Position numbers and translations under genes: made by a program
Assembly: GCA_040387195.1 (NCBI GenBank)
Contig: JAZKEF010000019.1
Location: 98,167 to 162,166, forward strand
DNA: 64,000 bases
Source of the DNA: UKL13-3 sp040387195
Lineage (GTDB): Bacteria; Bacteroidota; Bacteroidia; UKL13-3
Direction of reading: 5' to 3'
Shown: positions 8,578 through 17,935 of the stretch, piece by piece
How the letters are laid out: each line of letters begins with the position of its first letter
Numbering within the stretch: position 1 is the stretch's first letter
Notes under the pieces: generated by a model
Databases searched by the model: none
The model's input: only the letters and a program-made list of their open reading frames with translations
What the model was told of the DNA's origin: nothing

Positions 8578-9954
8578 CTAGCGCACAATTAGTTTTTTCG
8601 ATACTTCACCTGATTGTGCTCTGATTTTCAGGAGATAGATTCCTTGCGGAAGATCTATGATATCCAGAGGCGAGTTCGGTTTGGTATTAACCCATGCCGC
8701 AACTTCTTTCCCTGCCAAATCATAAGCCTGTATAAACAATGTATGGGAAGAAACCTGAAAAAAATCTTCAACAGGATTCGGGTATACATCAATGGCTGTT
8801 TTCCCTTTAACATTTATCTCAATGCCTGTGGTAATGCCATCAAACAGCCAATCATAACAAGCTCCGAACTCCCGGTTCCAAAACCATTCGCTATGTTTTC
8901 CGTCTTCATGTGTTACCAGTTTCAAGTCCAAATCAGTATGTCCTTTGGTTTTGAGAAGATCAATCATTGATTCCATGTCCGGAACCATATCCTGACTTTC
9001 CGTTGTACCCGACATAAAATAGAATTTCAATGTCCCATTTTTAGGTTTGTTTTCAACATAGGTATACAACGAATCGCTGAACCAAAATGATGGTGAAAAA
9101 ATGCCGGCTTTGCTAAACACCTCGGGATAGGTAATGGCTGCATAAAATGAAATTAATGCCCCGAGTGAACTTCCTGCTATCGCGGTATATTCTCTTTCCG
9201 GTTTAGTGCGGTATGCTGAGTCAATATAATGTTTAAGGGTTTGAACAATAAATTCGCAATAGGCCTCTCCCTGTCCGCCACCGTATGTTAGGTTCTTATA
9301 TGCAGAGTATTCATCAATCCTGGTTGAGCCACCATGGTCTATAGCAACCACAATACAACCTTTATCTCCGGCCTTTTGTTTCGTGCTCAGCGTTTCATCC
9401 ACGGCCCATTCACCTGCATAAGAAGTAATCACATCAAACACATTTTGTGCATCATGCATATACAATACCGGATATCGCTTTGCCGGTTGTGAAGTGTAGT
9501 CATTGGGTAAGTAAATCCATACTTTTCGCGTTCTGTTCAGTTGAGGGATATAAAATGAATCGCTTATAATTTTCACATTGGCCAATGCTGTTGAGGTTAG
9601 TGTGGTTGTACCCTCCCATCCATTTACAACTACATTAATCAGCAGATTGGTAGCATAGGTAAAAGACCTGTTTCCAACGGGAGCACCTGTTATTGTTCCT
9701 TCTGCAGTTTCCCAACTGCCCTGTGTTATTTTAAAAGCTCCACCACCTGTTGCAGCCGGTAATTGGAGTTCATAGTTGCTTCCTACTTTGGTAAACAGAA
9801 ATGCTGAATCGGCCGGATTCCAGTTATTGAATGTCCCAGCGGCAAAGAGGTATGGGTTGGCCGGAGTATTGGTTGGTAAACTTGTGATACGCAATGTTAC
9901 CTGAGCAGTAGCACTCAAACACATCATTGTAAAAAGTACAATAAAAAAACGCAT
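8578..9954 (-). CDS. Secreted esterase with N-terminal CBM-like domain and T9SS sorting domain
   Basis: 458 aa in four parts. A signal peptide covers residues 1-18. A starch-binding/E-set-like domain covers about 20-110 (FAAGTFNNWNPADS, then FKITQGSWETAEG). An esterase-D-like alpha/beta hydrolase covers about 125-375, with nucleophile motif GSSLG (Ser263), VLYMHDAQNVFD, and a His in EDGKHSEWFW. A T9SS type A sorting domain lies at about 390-458 (VYPNPVEDFF, then PQGIYLLKI). The order resembles siderophore or carbohydrate esterases of Bacteroidota; the substrate is unknown. The start ATG lies in the 3' arm of the clpX terminator and the U-tract encodes Phe3-Phe4. Confidence 0.85.
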   Translation of the reverse strand: MRFFIVLFTMMCLSATAQVTLRITSLPTNTPANPYLFAAGTFNNWNPADSAFLFTKVGSNYELQLPAATGGGAFKITQGSWETAEGTITGAPVGNRSFTYATNLLINVVVNGWEGTTTLTSTALANVKIISDSFYIPQLNRTRKVWIYLPNDYTSQPAKRYPVLYMHDAQNVFDVITSYAGEWAVDETLSTKQKAGDKGCIVVAIDHGGSTRIDEYSAYKNLTYGGGQGEAYCEFIVQTLKHYIDSAYRTKPEREYTAIAGSSLGALISFYAAITYPEVFSKAGIFSPSFWFSDSLYTYVENKPKNGTLKFYFMSGTTESQDMVPDMESMIDLLKTKGHTDLDLKLVTHEDGKHSEWFWNREFGACYDWLFDGITTGIEINVKGKTAIDVYPNPVEDFFQVSSHTLFIQAYDLAGKEVAAWVNTKPNSPLDIIDLPQGIYLLKIRAQSGEVSKKLIVR

Positions 9955-9973
9955 ACACGAATGTATGCGTTTT
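9943..9973 (-). terminator. clpX terminator overlapping the esterase start codon
   Basis: On the minus strand an 11-bp perfect stem (9973-9963 with 9956-9946) and a 6-base loop are followed by a run of seven T that starts inside the stem. It lies 23 bases past the clpX stop. The esterase ATG (9954-9952) is inside the 3' arm. Confidence 0.8.
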
Positions 9974-9996
9974 ACAATCTATTTGTATGTCAAATA

Positions 9997-11235
9997 TTAA
10001 GCTGCTTTCAGGCTTTTTAAACGGAGTTGGTCAATTCTTGCATTGGCAATATTTAATGTTACATGCAATTCATGTACATTGTTTGTAGACGGCATATCAT
10101 ACATATAATCCATCATTACCGCCTCACAAATACTTCTTAGTCCACGTGCCCCCAGTTTAAACTCGAATGCTTTCTCAACAATCAAATCAATTACATCATC
10201 ATCAATGGTGAGTGCTATTCCTTCCATCTCAAACAACTTAATGTATTGTTTCATCAATGCATTTTTAGGTTGTGTTAAAATGTTTTTCAAGGCTCCCCTA
10301 TCCAGTGGATTCAGGTGACACAAAACCGGCATACGACCAATGATTTCTGGGATCAGGCCAAATGTACGTAAATCAGCAGGTGAAATATACTGCAGGAAGT
10401 TTGCCTCTTCGGATGTATCCACTTCAGGCCCCATTGAGGTGAAACCAATTGCCTGCGTCTGCAACCTGCGGGCAATAATCTTATCAATACCTTCAAAAGC
10501 ACCACCGCAGATAAAAAGAATATTTTCTGTATTCAGCTGAATCATCTTTTGCTCCGGATGTTTACGCCCACCCTGAGGCGGAACATTGGCAATGGTACCT
10601 TCCAGAATTTTAAGCAATGCCTGTTGCACTCCTTCCCCGCTCACATCACGTGTAATGCTTGGGTTATCACTTTTACGTGAGATTTTATCAATCTCATCCA
10701 CGTATACAATTCCGCGTTCCGCAGCTGCAACATCATAATTAGCCGCCTGCAATAAGCGTGATAAAATGCTCTCCACATCTTCTCCAACGTAACCTGCTTC
10801 GGTAAGTACAGTAGCATCGGCAATGCAGAAAGGGACGTTCAATATTTTAGCCAGGGTTTTAGCCAATAGTGTTTTTCCTGTACCGGTTTCTCCCACCATC
10901 AGGATATTTGACTTCTCCAGCTCTACTTCATTCTTTTCCGCTTTGTGGCGCAACCGTTTGAAATGATTGTATACCGCCACCGCCAGTACTTTTTTGGCTT
11001 CATCCTGCCCAATCACATATTCGTCCAGGTGTTCCTTAATCTCTATCGGTTTCAGGAGCTTCAATTCGGGTTGCTGCGATTTAGATTCTTTTTTCAGATC
11101 TTCATGCACCAACTTGAACGCCTGGTCTACGCATTGATCGCAGATGTAAGCAGATATCCCCGAAATCAAAAATTCGGTTTCCGCTTTGTTTCTGCCACAA
11201 AACGAACAAGTATCATCATTAACCTTCTTAGCCAT
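9997..11235 (-). CDS. clpX: ATP-dependent Clp protease ATP-binding subunit ClpX
   Basis: 412 aa AAA+ unfoldase that feeds tagged substrates to ClpP. An N-terminal C4 zinc-binding domain (CSFCGR, then CDQC) covers about residues 11-40. Walker A is GETGTGKT near residue 117, Walker B is VYVDEIDKI near residue 177, and the family segment RDVSGEGVQQALLKILEGT follows. Sensor-2 is GARGLRSICE. The length is typical. The ATG overlaps the clpP stop by one base (TAATG). A strong terminator follows 23 bases after the stop. Confidence 0.98.
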   Translation of the reverse strand: MAKKVNDDTCSFCGRNKAETEFLISGISAYICDQCVDQAFKLVHEDLKKESKSQQPELKLLKPIEIKEHLDEYVIGQDEAKKVLAVAVYNHFKRLRHKAEKNEVELEKSNILMVGETGTGKTLLAKTLAKILNVPFCIADATVLTEAGYVGEDVESILSRLLQAANYDVAAAERGIVYVDEIDKISRKSDNPSITRDVSGEGVQQALLKILEGTIANVPPQGGRKHPEQKMIQLNTENILFICGGAFEGIDKIIARRLQTQAIGFTSMGPEVDTSEEANFLQYISPADLRTFGLIPEIIGRMPVLCHLNPLDRGALKNILTQPKNALMKQYIKLFEMEGIALTIDDDVIDLIVEKAFEFKLGARGLRSICEAVMMDYMYDMPSTNNVHELHVTLNIANARIDQLRLKSLKAA

Positions 11236-11924
11236 TATTTTTTCTCTGTAGGTTTGTTTTTAATTAATACATCATCAATCATTCCATAGGCCTTTGCCTC
11301 ATCCGCAATCATCCAGTAATCGCGGTCACTATCGGCCTGAACCTTATCAAAAGGCTGACCAGAGTGGGTTGAAATGATATCGTATAGTTCCTTCTTTAAC
11401 TTTTGAATCTCGCGAGCAGTGATTTCAATATCGGAAGCTTGCCCTTGTGCACCTCCTAAAGGCTGGTGAATCATTACACGTGCGTGTCGCAAAGCGGTAC
11501 GTTTTCCAGCAGCTCCCGCGCACAATAATACGGCACCCATAGATGCTGCAAGACCTGTACAAATGGTAGCAACATCGGGGTTCACCCATTGCATTGTATC
11601 ATAAATTCCCAAACCGGCATATACTGAGCCTCCCGGGGAATTGATATACATCTGAATATCCCTGCGTGCATCTTGTGAATCCAAAAACAGCAACTGGGCC
11701 TGAATGATATTGGCGACATAATCATCAATCGGCATTCCCAAAAAGATAATACGATCGGCCATCAAACGAGAGAATACGTCAATCTCTCTAAAGTTCATCG
11801 GGCGTTCTTCGATAACCGTGCGGGTCATGCTTTCTACCGAACTTTCAATAAATGTATCAACCTTCATGCTGCTTATACCATGGTGCTTAACAGCGTATTT
11901 TCTGAATTCTTTTCCGTCAATCAT
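11235..11924 (-). CDS. clpP: ATP-dependent Clp protease proteolytic subunit ClpP
   Basis: 229 aa serine peptidase forming the Clp tetradecamer. The catalytic triad is visible: Ser128 in TGLAASMGAVL, His153 in MIHQPLGGAQG, and Asp202 in DSDRDYW. The oxyanion/strand motif INSPGGSVYAG is at residue 94. The N-terminus is about 20-30 residues longer than mature E. coli ClpP. A propeptide or a later start (Met20 or Met33) is possible; the ATG at 11924 gives the full frame and lies about 20 bases after a good promoter candidate. Confidence 0.97.
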   Translation of the reverse strand: MIDGKEFRKYAVKHHGISSMKVDTFIESSVESMTRTVIEERPMNFREIDVFSRLMADRIIFLGMPIDDYVANIIQAQLLFLDSQDARRDIQMYINSPGGSVYAGLGIYDTMQWVNPDVATICTGLAASMGAVLLCAGAAGKRTALRHARVMIHQPLGGAQGQASDIEITAREIQKLKKELYDIISTHSGQPFDKVQADSDRDYWMIADEAKAYGMIDDVLIKNKPTEKK

Positions 11925-11943
11925 ATTGTATGTTGTGTTTAGT

Positions 11944-11973
11944 CAAAAATAGTAAATGCTCGGAAAGCGTCAA
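11944..11973 (-). promoter_or_regulatory. Candidate Bacteroidota sigma-A promoter for clpPX
   Basis: On the minus strand TTG (11973-11971), 19 bases, then TATTTTTG (11951-11944) matches the Bacteroidota TTG-N19-TAnnTTTG consensus exactly. Transcription would start near 11937, leaving a short leader before the clpP ATG at 11924. Confidence 0.5.
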
Positions 11974-12043
11974 TAGTTTTGCCAAAAAGAAATATTATGA
12001 CAGATATGCTGTAATGGCAATGATTTCCTGTCATGGAAAGGAC

Positions 12044-12076
12044 AAAAAAAAACCTCAACCGAGGTTGAGGTTTTTT
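12044..12076 (-). terminator. Bidirectional terminator after gldN
   Basis: A perfect 9-bp stem AACCTCAAC/GTTGAGGTT with loop CGAG (12051-12072) is flanked by a run of A (12044-12050) on one side and T (to 12076) on the other. It is placed just downstream of the gldN stop and would end the porP-gldKLMN transcript before the clpP promoter. Confidence 0.88.
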
Positions 12077-12083
12077 CAGATTC

Positions 12084-12932
12084 TTAATATTCCCAGAGAT
12101 CGTGCTCTTTTTCGAACAGATCGTTTTTGATTCGCTCTGATTCCAACATGGCAGCAACCTTGTTATCTTTAAACTCTTCGTAATCTTTAATACGGTTGTC
12201 GTATTGATTGGCTTCCTTGGTAATGTAGCTGCTGAATAACCGCTGTTCGAACCAGTCGTCAAACGTTACACGGGCTGCATCATTTTGCCTGTTAAATACT
12301 TCCATGTTCACCGTAATATCACGTAAATCATTCCTGTCAGCATCTTCAGGTGATTTATGGTATTTTAATACACATAAATCCTGCTCTCCCAATTCTAATC
12401 CACCCACTTTTGGGCTGAACTGAGGTGCGATAGCAATGATCCTTACATACATTCTGGACTCCTTTTTGTCAAAAATCCAATCTTCCAATACGCGGTATTT
12501 TTTGATTTTATCTTCCGGACGGAACTGAGATGGAATGGTATCCAATCGGGTGATAGTAGGGTCTTCAGGATCAATCGGTGTTTCTACATAGTCTGTATCC
12601 GTACCTTTTCCCAAAAACTCTTCAATTGTCATTACGGATCTTAGAGAGTCATCTACATATGGAATTAATTTACCCTCTTTAACAGCGTTATACAATACAA
12701 GGCTCAATGGATTTTTAGGCCATTGCATACATTGGTTTTGCTTTTCGCGTACATCAATAATACGGGTAACACGTTTTGCCCAAAACACATCCGCTTCACG
12801 CAGGTATGGCCATGGAACTACTTTCCGTTCCTGAACAGCCTGACGGGTATAGATGAAGTCATCATATACTCCCTGAGCTTTGACGTTGCTTAGGCAACAG
12901 ATGGTTATGATAGCAAAAAATATCTTTTTCAT
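12084..12932 (-). CDS. gldN: Type IX secretion / gliding protein GldN (PorN)
   Basis: 282 aa periplasmic protein that forms a ring with lipoprotein GldK at the outer membrane in the T9SS. A signal peptide (MKKIFFAIITICCLSNVKA, then QG) starts the protein. Family features follow: VPWPYLREADVFWAKRVTR near residue 40, NPLSLVLYNAVKEGKLIPY near 74, and YRVLEDWIFDKKESRMYVRI near 147. It is last in porP-gldK-gldL-gldM-gldN, seven bases after gldM, and is followed by a strong terminator. Confidence 0.94.
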   Translation of the reverse strand: MKKIFFAIITICCLSNVKAQGVYDDFIYTRQAVQERKVVPWPYLREADVFWAKRVTRIIDVREKQNQCMQWPKNPLSLVLYNAVKEGKLIPYVDDSLRSVMTIEEFLGKGTDTDYVETPIDPEDPTITRLDTIPSQFRPEDKIKKYRVLEDWIFDKKESRMYVRIIAIAPQFSPKVGGLELGEQDLCVLKYHKSPEDADRNDLRDITVNMEVFNRQNDAARVTFDDWFEQRLFSSYITKEANQYDNRIKDYEEFKDNKVAAMLESERIKNDLFEKEHDLWEY

Positions 12933-12939
12933 TGTTTGG

Positions 12940-14493
12940 TTACTTAACTTCTAACGATAATGAAGCAGGAATTACAACTCCACCTGCAGGTCCGTTAGCT
13001 TTTACCTGCAATAAAGTAATACGATCTCCCATTCTTACATTGGCCAATACGGCTCTGATTTCAGGAGATACCGTTTGTGATGTTCCTTTGTATGCACGTC
13101 CATCTCCTTTTTTAGGTTGGTATACAATGGTATATTCAAATGGAGTGAACTTCACCCCTTCAAACGCAAAATCTTTCAGGTTGGCAAATACAAAAGCCGC
13201 TGATTTCAACACCCCTGCCGATACCGGACCACTTTGCTCGATAGAACCCAACATTGGCATTGGTTTAGGAATCGGACGTACACGGTATTTTTGAATGCCC
13301 ATCTTTTTCACTGAACCTTTGGGATCTTTCACCGAAGCTGTAATTTCTACCTCTTTTGCAGTACCCGTTACTCTCAACAAGTATGTTCCGGCTTGTTTAT
13401 CTTTTGATAATGTTCCACCTGCACTGCAAGCTACCTGAACCTGATTAGCAGAATAACCCGGAACCGATACCGAAATTGGGTTATCCAATCCGATGTACAC
13501 TACGTTCATTTTGGTAGCTGAAATAACAGCCAAAGGTTTTAATGCAGTGAAGCTTGACTTAAATGGATAGGTTTCAATTTTACCGCCTGAGCGTTTGGTT
13601 GTAATCACACCACTGTATTCAATCTCCCCTTCGCGGGAAGGATTCACGGTGTATTTACCAACACCGTTTTCTACTTTTACTGTTGCACCACCAACTTTGA
13701 TATCAGCTTCCTGACGGGTTGACGCTGCAAGGAAGATATCAGCTGAATATTCGCTTCCGATGGTAATGTATGTTCCGTTGTTCGGAATAACTTTAGCCTC
13801 AAAGTTTGATACGATTACGATATCATCTGTTAATCCGGCTTTCAAAATATCCAGAACCTGTGATTCTGTATTTTTGATATCATTTACTGTTTTAGACAGC
13901 AATGCAACAACCGCTGCCAAAGGAGTGTGTTCAAACATTTCTGATTGCCATGTTTGGGTAGATCCCTTTTCTGTCTGTGTAGTCAAATCACTTTTAACCA
14001 AACCTTGTTTATCCTTTGGTAATACCCCGATAAGTTTGTCACGTGTTTCTTCGATTTTCTTACGCAAAGCCTCGCCATTTGCTCCTCCATCCTTTACGAT
14101 TAAGTAGTTGGCATGCATTTCGATATTATCCGGTCTAAGCAATTCTTCATCGGCTATTCCTTCTTTACGACCATCGGCCTGTGCTATCAACAAATCTTTT
14201 AATTCAGTAACATATTTGGATGCATCATCTGCAATTTTTTGAACTTGCAAAGCTTTATTGTGAATATCCGTTCCGATTGCATCACCAGGGTTTTTCTCAT
14301 GGTATGATGAAATGGCTTTTAAGCTATTCATATTCTTTTGGTCTACATTCACACCCGCCTTATCCATACTCACTTCCACCATGTGGAATGCTTTCAAGAT
14401 CTCAGCGGATACGTTCAAAGCGAGCATTGCTGTTAACACGAGGTACATCATGTTAATCATCTTCTGCCTTGGACTTATATTTCCTCCTGCCAT
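12940..14493 (-). CDS. gldM: Type IX secretion / gliding motor protein GldM (PorM)
   Basis: 517 aa inner-membrane protein whose single N-terminal helix packs in the GldL pentamer and whose four periplasmic domains reach the outer-membrane GldK/N ring. Residues 1-35 read ISPRQKMINMMYLVLTAMLA followed by LNVSAEILKAF, the conserved GldM helix. Long helical D1 and Ig-like D2-D4 domains follow, with a region rich in VSVPGYSANQV-type strands and a C-terminus of ITLLQVKANGPAGG. The length matches the family (about 515). It lies between gldL and gldN. Confidence 0.95.
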   Translation of the reverse strand: MAGGNISPRQKMINMMYLVLTAMLALNVSAEILKAFHMVEVSMDKAGVNVDQKNMNSLKAISSYHEKNPGDAIGTDIHNKALQVQKIADDASKYVTELKDLLIAQADGRKEGIADEELLRPDNIEMHANYLIVKDGGANGEALRKKIEETRDKLIGVLPKDKQGLVKSDLTTQTEKGSTQTWQSEMFEHTPLAAVVALLSKTVNDIKNTESQVLDILKAGLTDDIVIVSNFEAKVIPNNGTYITIGSEYSADIFLAASTRQEADIKVGGATVKVENGVGKYTVNPSREGEIEYSGVITTKRSGGKIETYPFKSSFTALKPLAVISATKMNVVYIGLDNPISVSVPGYSANQVQVACSAGGTLSKDKQAGTYLLRVTGTAKEVEITASVKDPKGSVKKMGIQKYRVRPIPKPMPMLGSIEQSGPVSAGVLKSAAFVFANLKDFAFEGVKFTPFEYTIVYQPKKGDGRAYKGTSQTVSPEIRAVLANVRMGDRITLLQVKANGPAGGVVIPASLSLEVK

Positions 14494-14546
14494 TTTGTGT
14501 TATTCTTTATATTTAAGTGAAAAATCTGTTCCCGAAAGTGTATGAA

Positions 14547-15350
14547 TTAGTTGCTTGTACGATTAACGTTCATAGCAGCAAGCATGTTACCGTAAACGTT
14601 ATTCAATGCTGTAAGGTTACCAGACAATTTACCGATTTCGTTTTTGAACGTATCAGCTTCTTTTTGTGAATCAGCTAAGCTGTTTACCACTTTAGAAAGG
14701 TTACCCACAAATTCGTTGATTGATTTCAGGTGGTTGTTTGACTCAGCAATTTCCAACTCATAAACTGAGTTCAATGAAGCTAAGTTTTTAGTCATTTTCT
14801 CAACCTGAACTCCGTATTCTTTCGAACCTTCCGAAGCACTAACCATAGAACCCATAGCTTCTACAGCCTGATTGTATGAGCTGTTCAATCCCAATACTGA
14901 CTTAGATGCTGTTTGTACGTTTTTAGCATACTCATCTGTAGCAACTGCAGCTGAAGAAAGATCTTTTAGATTATTTACGTTATCGCTTAATGATTTTAAA
15001 CCATTACCTAAACTTCCGATTAACTCAGGACCAACTTTTGCTTCTTCCAGCATTTTATCCAATTGCTGAGAAACGGTTCCTTGGCCTTTTGATTTTTTGC
15101 TTGATTCTGATTCGATACCTGCAAATTCAGGATAAACCAATGACCAATCGTATTCTTTATGTGGTGGTTCGAAAGCTGAGATAACAAAGATGATTACCTC
15201 TGTACCCATACCTAAAATCAACATTGGATCCGCACCCGGCCAGTGTTTAATCTTGAAGAGTGCTCCAAGAATTACGACTGCCGCACCGATACCATAAACT
15301 TTCGCCATGAAGTTTTTAAACCCTTTGCTTTCAAAAATGCTCTGTTTCAT
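14547..15350 (-). CDS. gldL: Type IX secretion / gliding motor protein GldL (PorL)
   Basis: 267 aa inner-membrane, proton-driven motor stator. Two transmembrane helices lie at about residues 15-33 and 44-60. The second reads LILGMGTEVIIFVISAFEPP, with Glu51 in the membrane and Glu61 at its edge; these correspond to conserved glutamates of Flavobacterium johnsoniae GldL implicated in proton flow, by family knowledge. A long cytoplasmic coiled-coil-like tail rich in Ser/Leu/Asn repeats follows. It starts 84 bp after gldK. Confidence 0.95.
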   Translation of the reverse strand: MKQSIFESKGFKNFMAKVYGIGAAVVILGALFKIKHWPGADPMLILGMGTEVIIFVISAFEPPHKEYDWSLVYPEFAGIESESSKKSKGQGTVSQQLDKMLEEAKVGPELIGSLGNGLKSLSDNVNNLKDLSSAAVATDEYAKNVQTASKSVLGLNSSYNQAVEAMGSMVSASEGSKEYGVQVEKMTKNLASLNSVYELEIAESNNHLKSINEFVGNLSKVVNSLADSQKEADTFKNEIGKLSGNLTALNNVYGNMLAAMNVNRTSN

Positions 15351-15434
15351 CTTAATGTTAGATTTTAATTTTTTAGTTAGTTAAATTGATTGTATTGTAA
15401 AAAGGTAAGCACGCCAGTGAGTAGGTGCTGTAGG

Positions 15435-16721
15435 TTAGTTTTTATCTCTGTTGGAGCGGCCGATATAACTCATTACGCAACGGAATCCGGTGTAAGAGTT
15501 TGCGCTATCCTGGTATTCGTAAGTTCTGGTACCGCAGTTAATAAAGTGTGCGATATCTTTCCATGAGCCCCCGCGAATAACTTTACGTTTTAATGTTTCA
15601 GGCTCATCAGATTTAGCATCATATTGATAATCAGGATTCAAATCATGTGAAAACATGTTGCCTGATTCTGCATAAGCAGAAATGGTCCACTCAGCTACAT
15701 TACCTGCCATGTCATATAAACCGAAGTCGTTCGGGAAATAAGAAGATACTTTTACAGGATACAAACCACCATCCTGCATGTAATCACCACGCATTGGTTT
15801 GAAGTTGGCAAGTGAACATCCTTTTGCATTTTTTACATAAGGACCACCCCATGGGTACATATTTTGATCTCTGCCTCCACGGGAAGCATATTCCCACTCG
15901 TACTCAGTTGGTAAGCGGAAGTCGGTTACAGTACTTTCTTCCAGATCATTATAGAATGAGTTCAGGTAAATGGTTCTCCAGCGACAAAATGCTTTTGCCT
16001 GATTCCAGTTCACCCCTACTACCGGATAATCATCATATTTCGGATGCCAGAAGTATACCTGTGTCATTGGCTCATTGTATGAATACGTGTAATCACGCAT
16101 GAACACCAATGTATCAGGATAAATTTTCTCTTCTACTACTGATTTATATTTACTTCTGTTGGTCTCATAACCCGGTTTTCTGTGTAAACGGGCTGCAGAG
16201 CGCAGGTCAATACTTTCGTATTTGTAGATTAACTTTCTTACGTCAATCTGCTTCATTCTGTAGTATGTTTCTTCCTGATTGTAATACAATTCCTTGATTG
16301 CATCATTTGATGCTACATCCTCAGGCAATATTTTTGCTTCATAATTCAGGAAATGTTCTCCTGTTTCATCATCCGTAAACCAGTATGCTTCGGCATTTTG
16401 CTCTCCCAAACGCTCTCTAATCATTGAATCGAGAACAGCTTGTACAAACTGGCGATACTCATTATTCGTAATTTCTGTCTCGTCCATATAAAATGCCACG
16501 ATGGACACTTGTTTGTTGGGGGAAACCTGAGCCATCGGAACGTCCTGCTCATTTCCTCCAATATGGATGGACCCTGTTGGCACATATACTGTACCGTAAG
16601 GTTGCGGGTGAAACCACTGCGGGCGTCCAAGAACACCGGTCAATTCACCTTTATCTCCTGTTGAACAAGCCACAATTGAACCTGCTACTAGGAAGAGTAA
16701 TATCAAACGAATACTTTTCAT
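15435..16721 (-). CDS. gldK: Type IX secretion lipoprotein GldK (PorK)
   Basis: 428 aa outer-membrane lipoprotein with a formylglycine-generating-enzyme-like fold that forms a ring with GldN. A lipobox ends at Cys19 (LLFLVAGSIVAC). The FGE/SUMF-type core includes VYVPTGSIHIGG near residue 45, EITNNEYRQFVQ near 81, VGVNWNQAKAFCRWR near 236, and the C-terminal GNVAEWTISAY / RKVIRGGSWKD / YTGFRCVMSY series. It is a structural homologue in the T9SS, not a sulfatase activator. It lies 114 bases downstream of porP. Confidence 0.94.
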   Translation of the reverse strand: MKSIRLILLFLVAGSIVACSTGDKGELTGVLGRPQWFHPQPYGTVYVPTGSIHIGGNEQDVPMAQVSPNKQVSIVAFYMDETEITNNEYRQFVQAVLDSMIRERLGEQNAEAYWFTDDETGEHFLNYEAKILPEDVASNDAIKELYYNQEETYYRMKQIDVRKLIYKYESIDLRSAARLHRKPGYETNRSKYKSVVEEKIYPDTLVFMRDYTYSYNEPMTQVYFWHPKYDDYPVVGVNWNQAKAFCRWRTIYLNSFYNDLEESTVTDFRLPTEYEWEYASRGGRDQNMYPWGGPYVKNAKGCSLANFKPMRGDYMQDGGLYPVKVSSYFPNDFGLYDMAGNVAEWTISAYAESGNMFSHDLNPDYQYDAKSDEPETLKRKVIRGGSWKDIAHFINCGTRTYEYQDSANSYTGFRCVMSYIGRSNRDKN

Positions 16722-16835
16722 CTTTGTTACTATATACTTATATTAAGTAATGCAAATCTATAAAATGTTTTAAACTACGCAAGTTTTTTTACCCTAGACT
16801 GATAATGATAACGTTACAGGCTTCGGGTTATTATC

Positions 16836-17807
16836 TTACAAGAAACGTGGGGTTAATCTTGGAACAAGCTCCTTTTCAGGTTTAGGGTTAAATTTCGGCA
16901 TAAAGCAATATTTCAATACAATTTCATGGGAACCTGTACTGTAACTGATGATATCACTTGTGGTCAAATCATATGAGTACCCCAATTGCAGACTTGATCT
17001 TTCTCTTTCGAAAAACCTGTAGCCCACCAGCACTACAACCGCATCACCTGTACGGTAACTTAACCCTCCACGGATCTTATTGTTGTACATTACCATTGCA
17101 TTGATATCGGCCGTGGTTTTAGCCAAATCTGTTTTTATCAACAAATTGGGTTCAATAGCCAATGACGGGCTTAAGCCGTATGATGCACCTGTCATAAAAT
17201 AATAGTGCAGTTTCATTGGGTTATTGATGTTTGCGTACTGCACATTGCCCTGAGTTAAATGGCTTGCAGATGCTCCTGCATAAAAATCATTAAACCTCCA
17301 GAGGCTTGGCATGGTATAGTATAAACCGAAATTAAAATCGGCTGCATACCCTGAAACATCTGATCCCGGAATAAACGGGTCACCGGACTCTAAAGGATTA
17401 AGTTTGGTTCCGGCAAGAGACTTTTGCATCACTCCTGCTCCAACACCGGCTGCCAATACACTTTCGTTTTTGAAATGATACCGGTAGGCCAATGATAACA
17501 TCGGGTTCACGCTAACCTCAAAACCCAACTGATCCCTGGTAATGTTTAATCCTGCACCAAATGATTTTCCGATAGGTGCATTAATATTTGCAAGAAAGGT
17601 AGTTGGAGAATATCCGGACTTGTCATTTCCGAAACCCAGCCATTGCGAACGGTAAAGTCCCGTTGCACAAATTTTGTCCTCACTTCCTGCATATGCAGGG
17701 TTGTAAGTAAGCTTGTTTAAGAAAAACTGACTGTACTGCGCATCTTGCTGCGCTTTCAAGCCGGCCATTCCTCCAAAGAGTGATAATACGAGTATGAGTT
17801 TTTTCAT
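16836..17807 (-). CDS. porP: PorP/SprF family type IX secretion outer-membrane protein
   Basis: 323 aa. A signal peptide (to LKAQ) precedes QDAQYSQFFLNKLTYNPAYA, the diagnostic start of the PorP/SprF family. The rest is a roughly 14-strand beta-barrel pattern with GLSYRTGDAVVVLVGYRF and YSYDLTTSDI near the end. PorP binds the periplasmic T9SS ring; SprF-type members help deliver SprB-class adhesins. Its place upstream of gldKLMN matches porP in the Porphyromonas porPKLMN operon. An AT-rich 128-bp gap separates it from hemD and may contain the operon promoter. Confidence 0.92.
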   Translation of the reverse strand: MKKLILVLSLFGGMAGLKAQQDAQYSQFFLNKLTYNPAYAGSEDKICATGLYRSQWLGFGNDKSGYSPTTFLANINAPIGKSFGAGLNITRDQLGFEVSVNPMLSLAYRYHFKNESVLAAGVGAGVMQKSLAGTKLNPLESGDPFIPGSDVSGYAADFNFGLYYTMPSLWRFNDFYAGASASHLTQGNVQYANINNPMKLHYYFMTGASYGLSPSLAIEPNLLIKTDLAKTTADINAMVMYNNKIRGGLSYRTGDAVVVLVGYRFFERERSSLQLGYSYDLTTSDIISYSTGSHEIVLKYCFMPKFNPKPEKELVPRLTPRFL

Positions 17808-17935
17808 GTAATTGGGTTACAAAAAACAATTGTTTTATGAATAATACAACTATAATTTTTAATGAGCATTTAATAGTAAAATAACTCAATTAAAAAGCCA
17901 AGTTAATGAAAAGAAACTAAAAAAGAAAATTCGTT

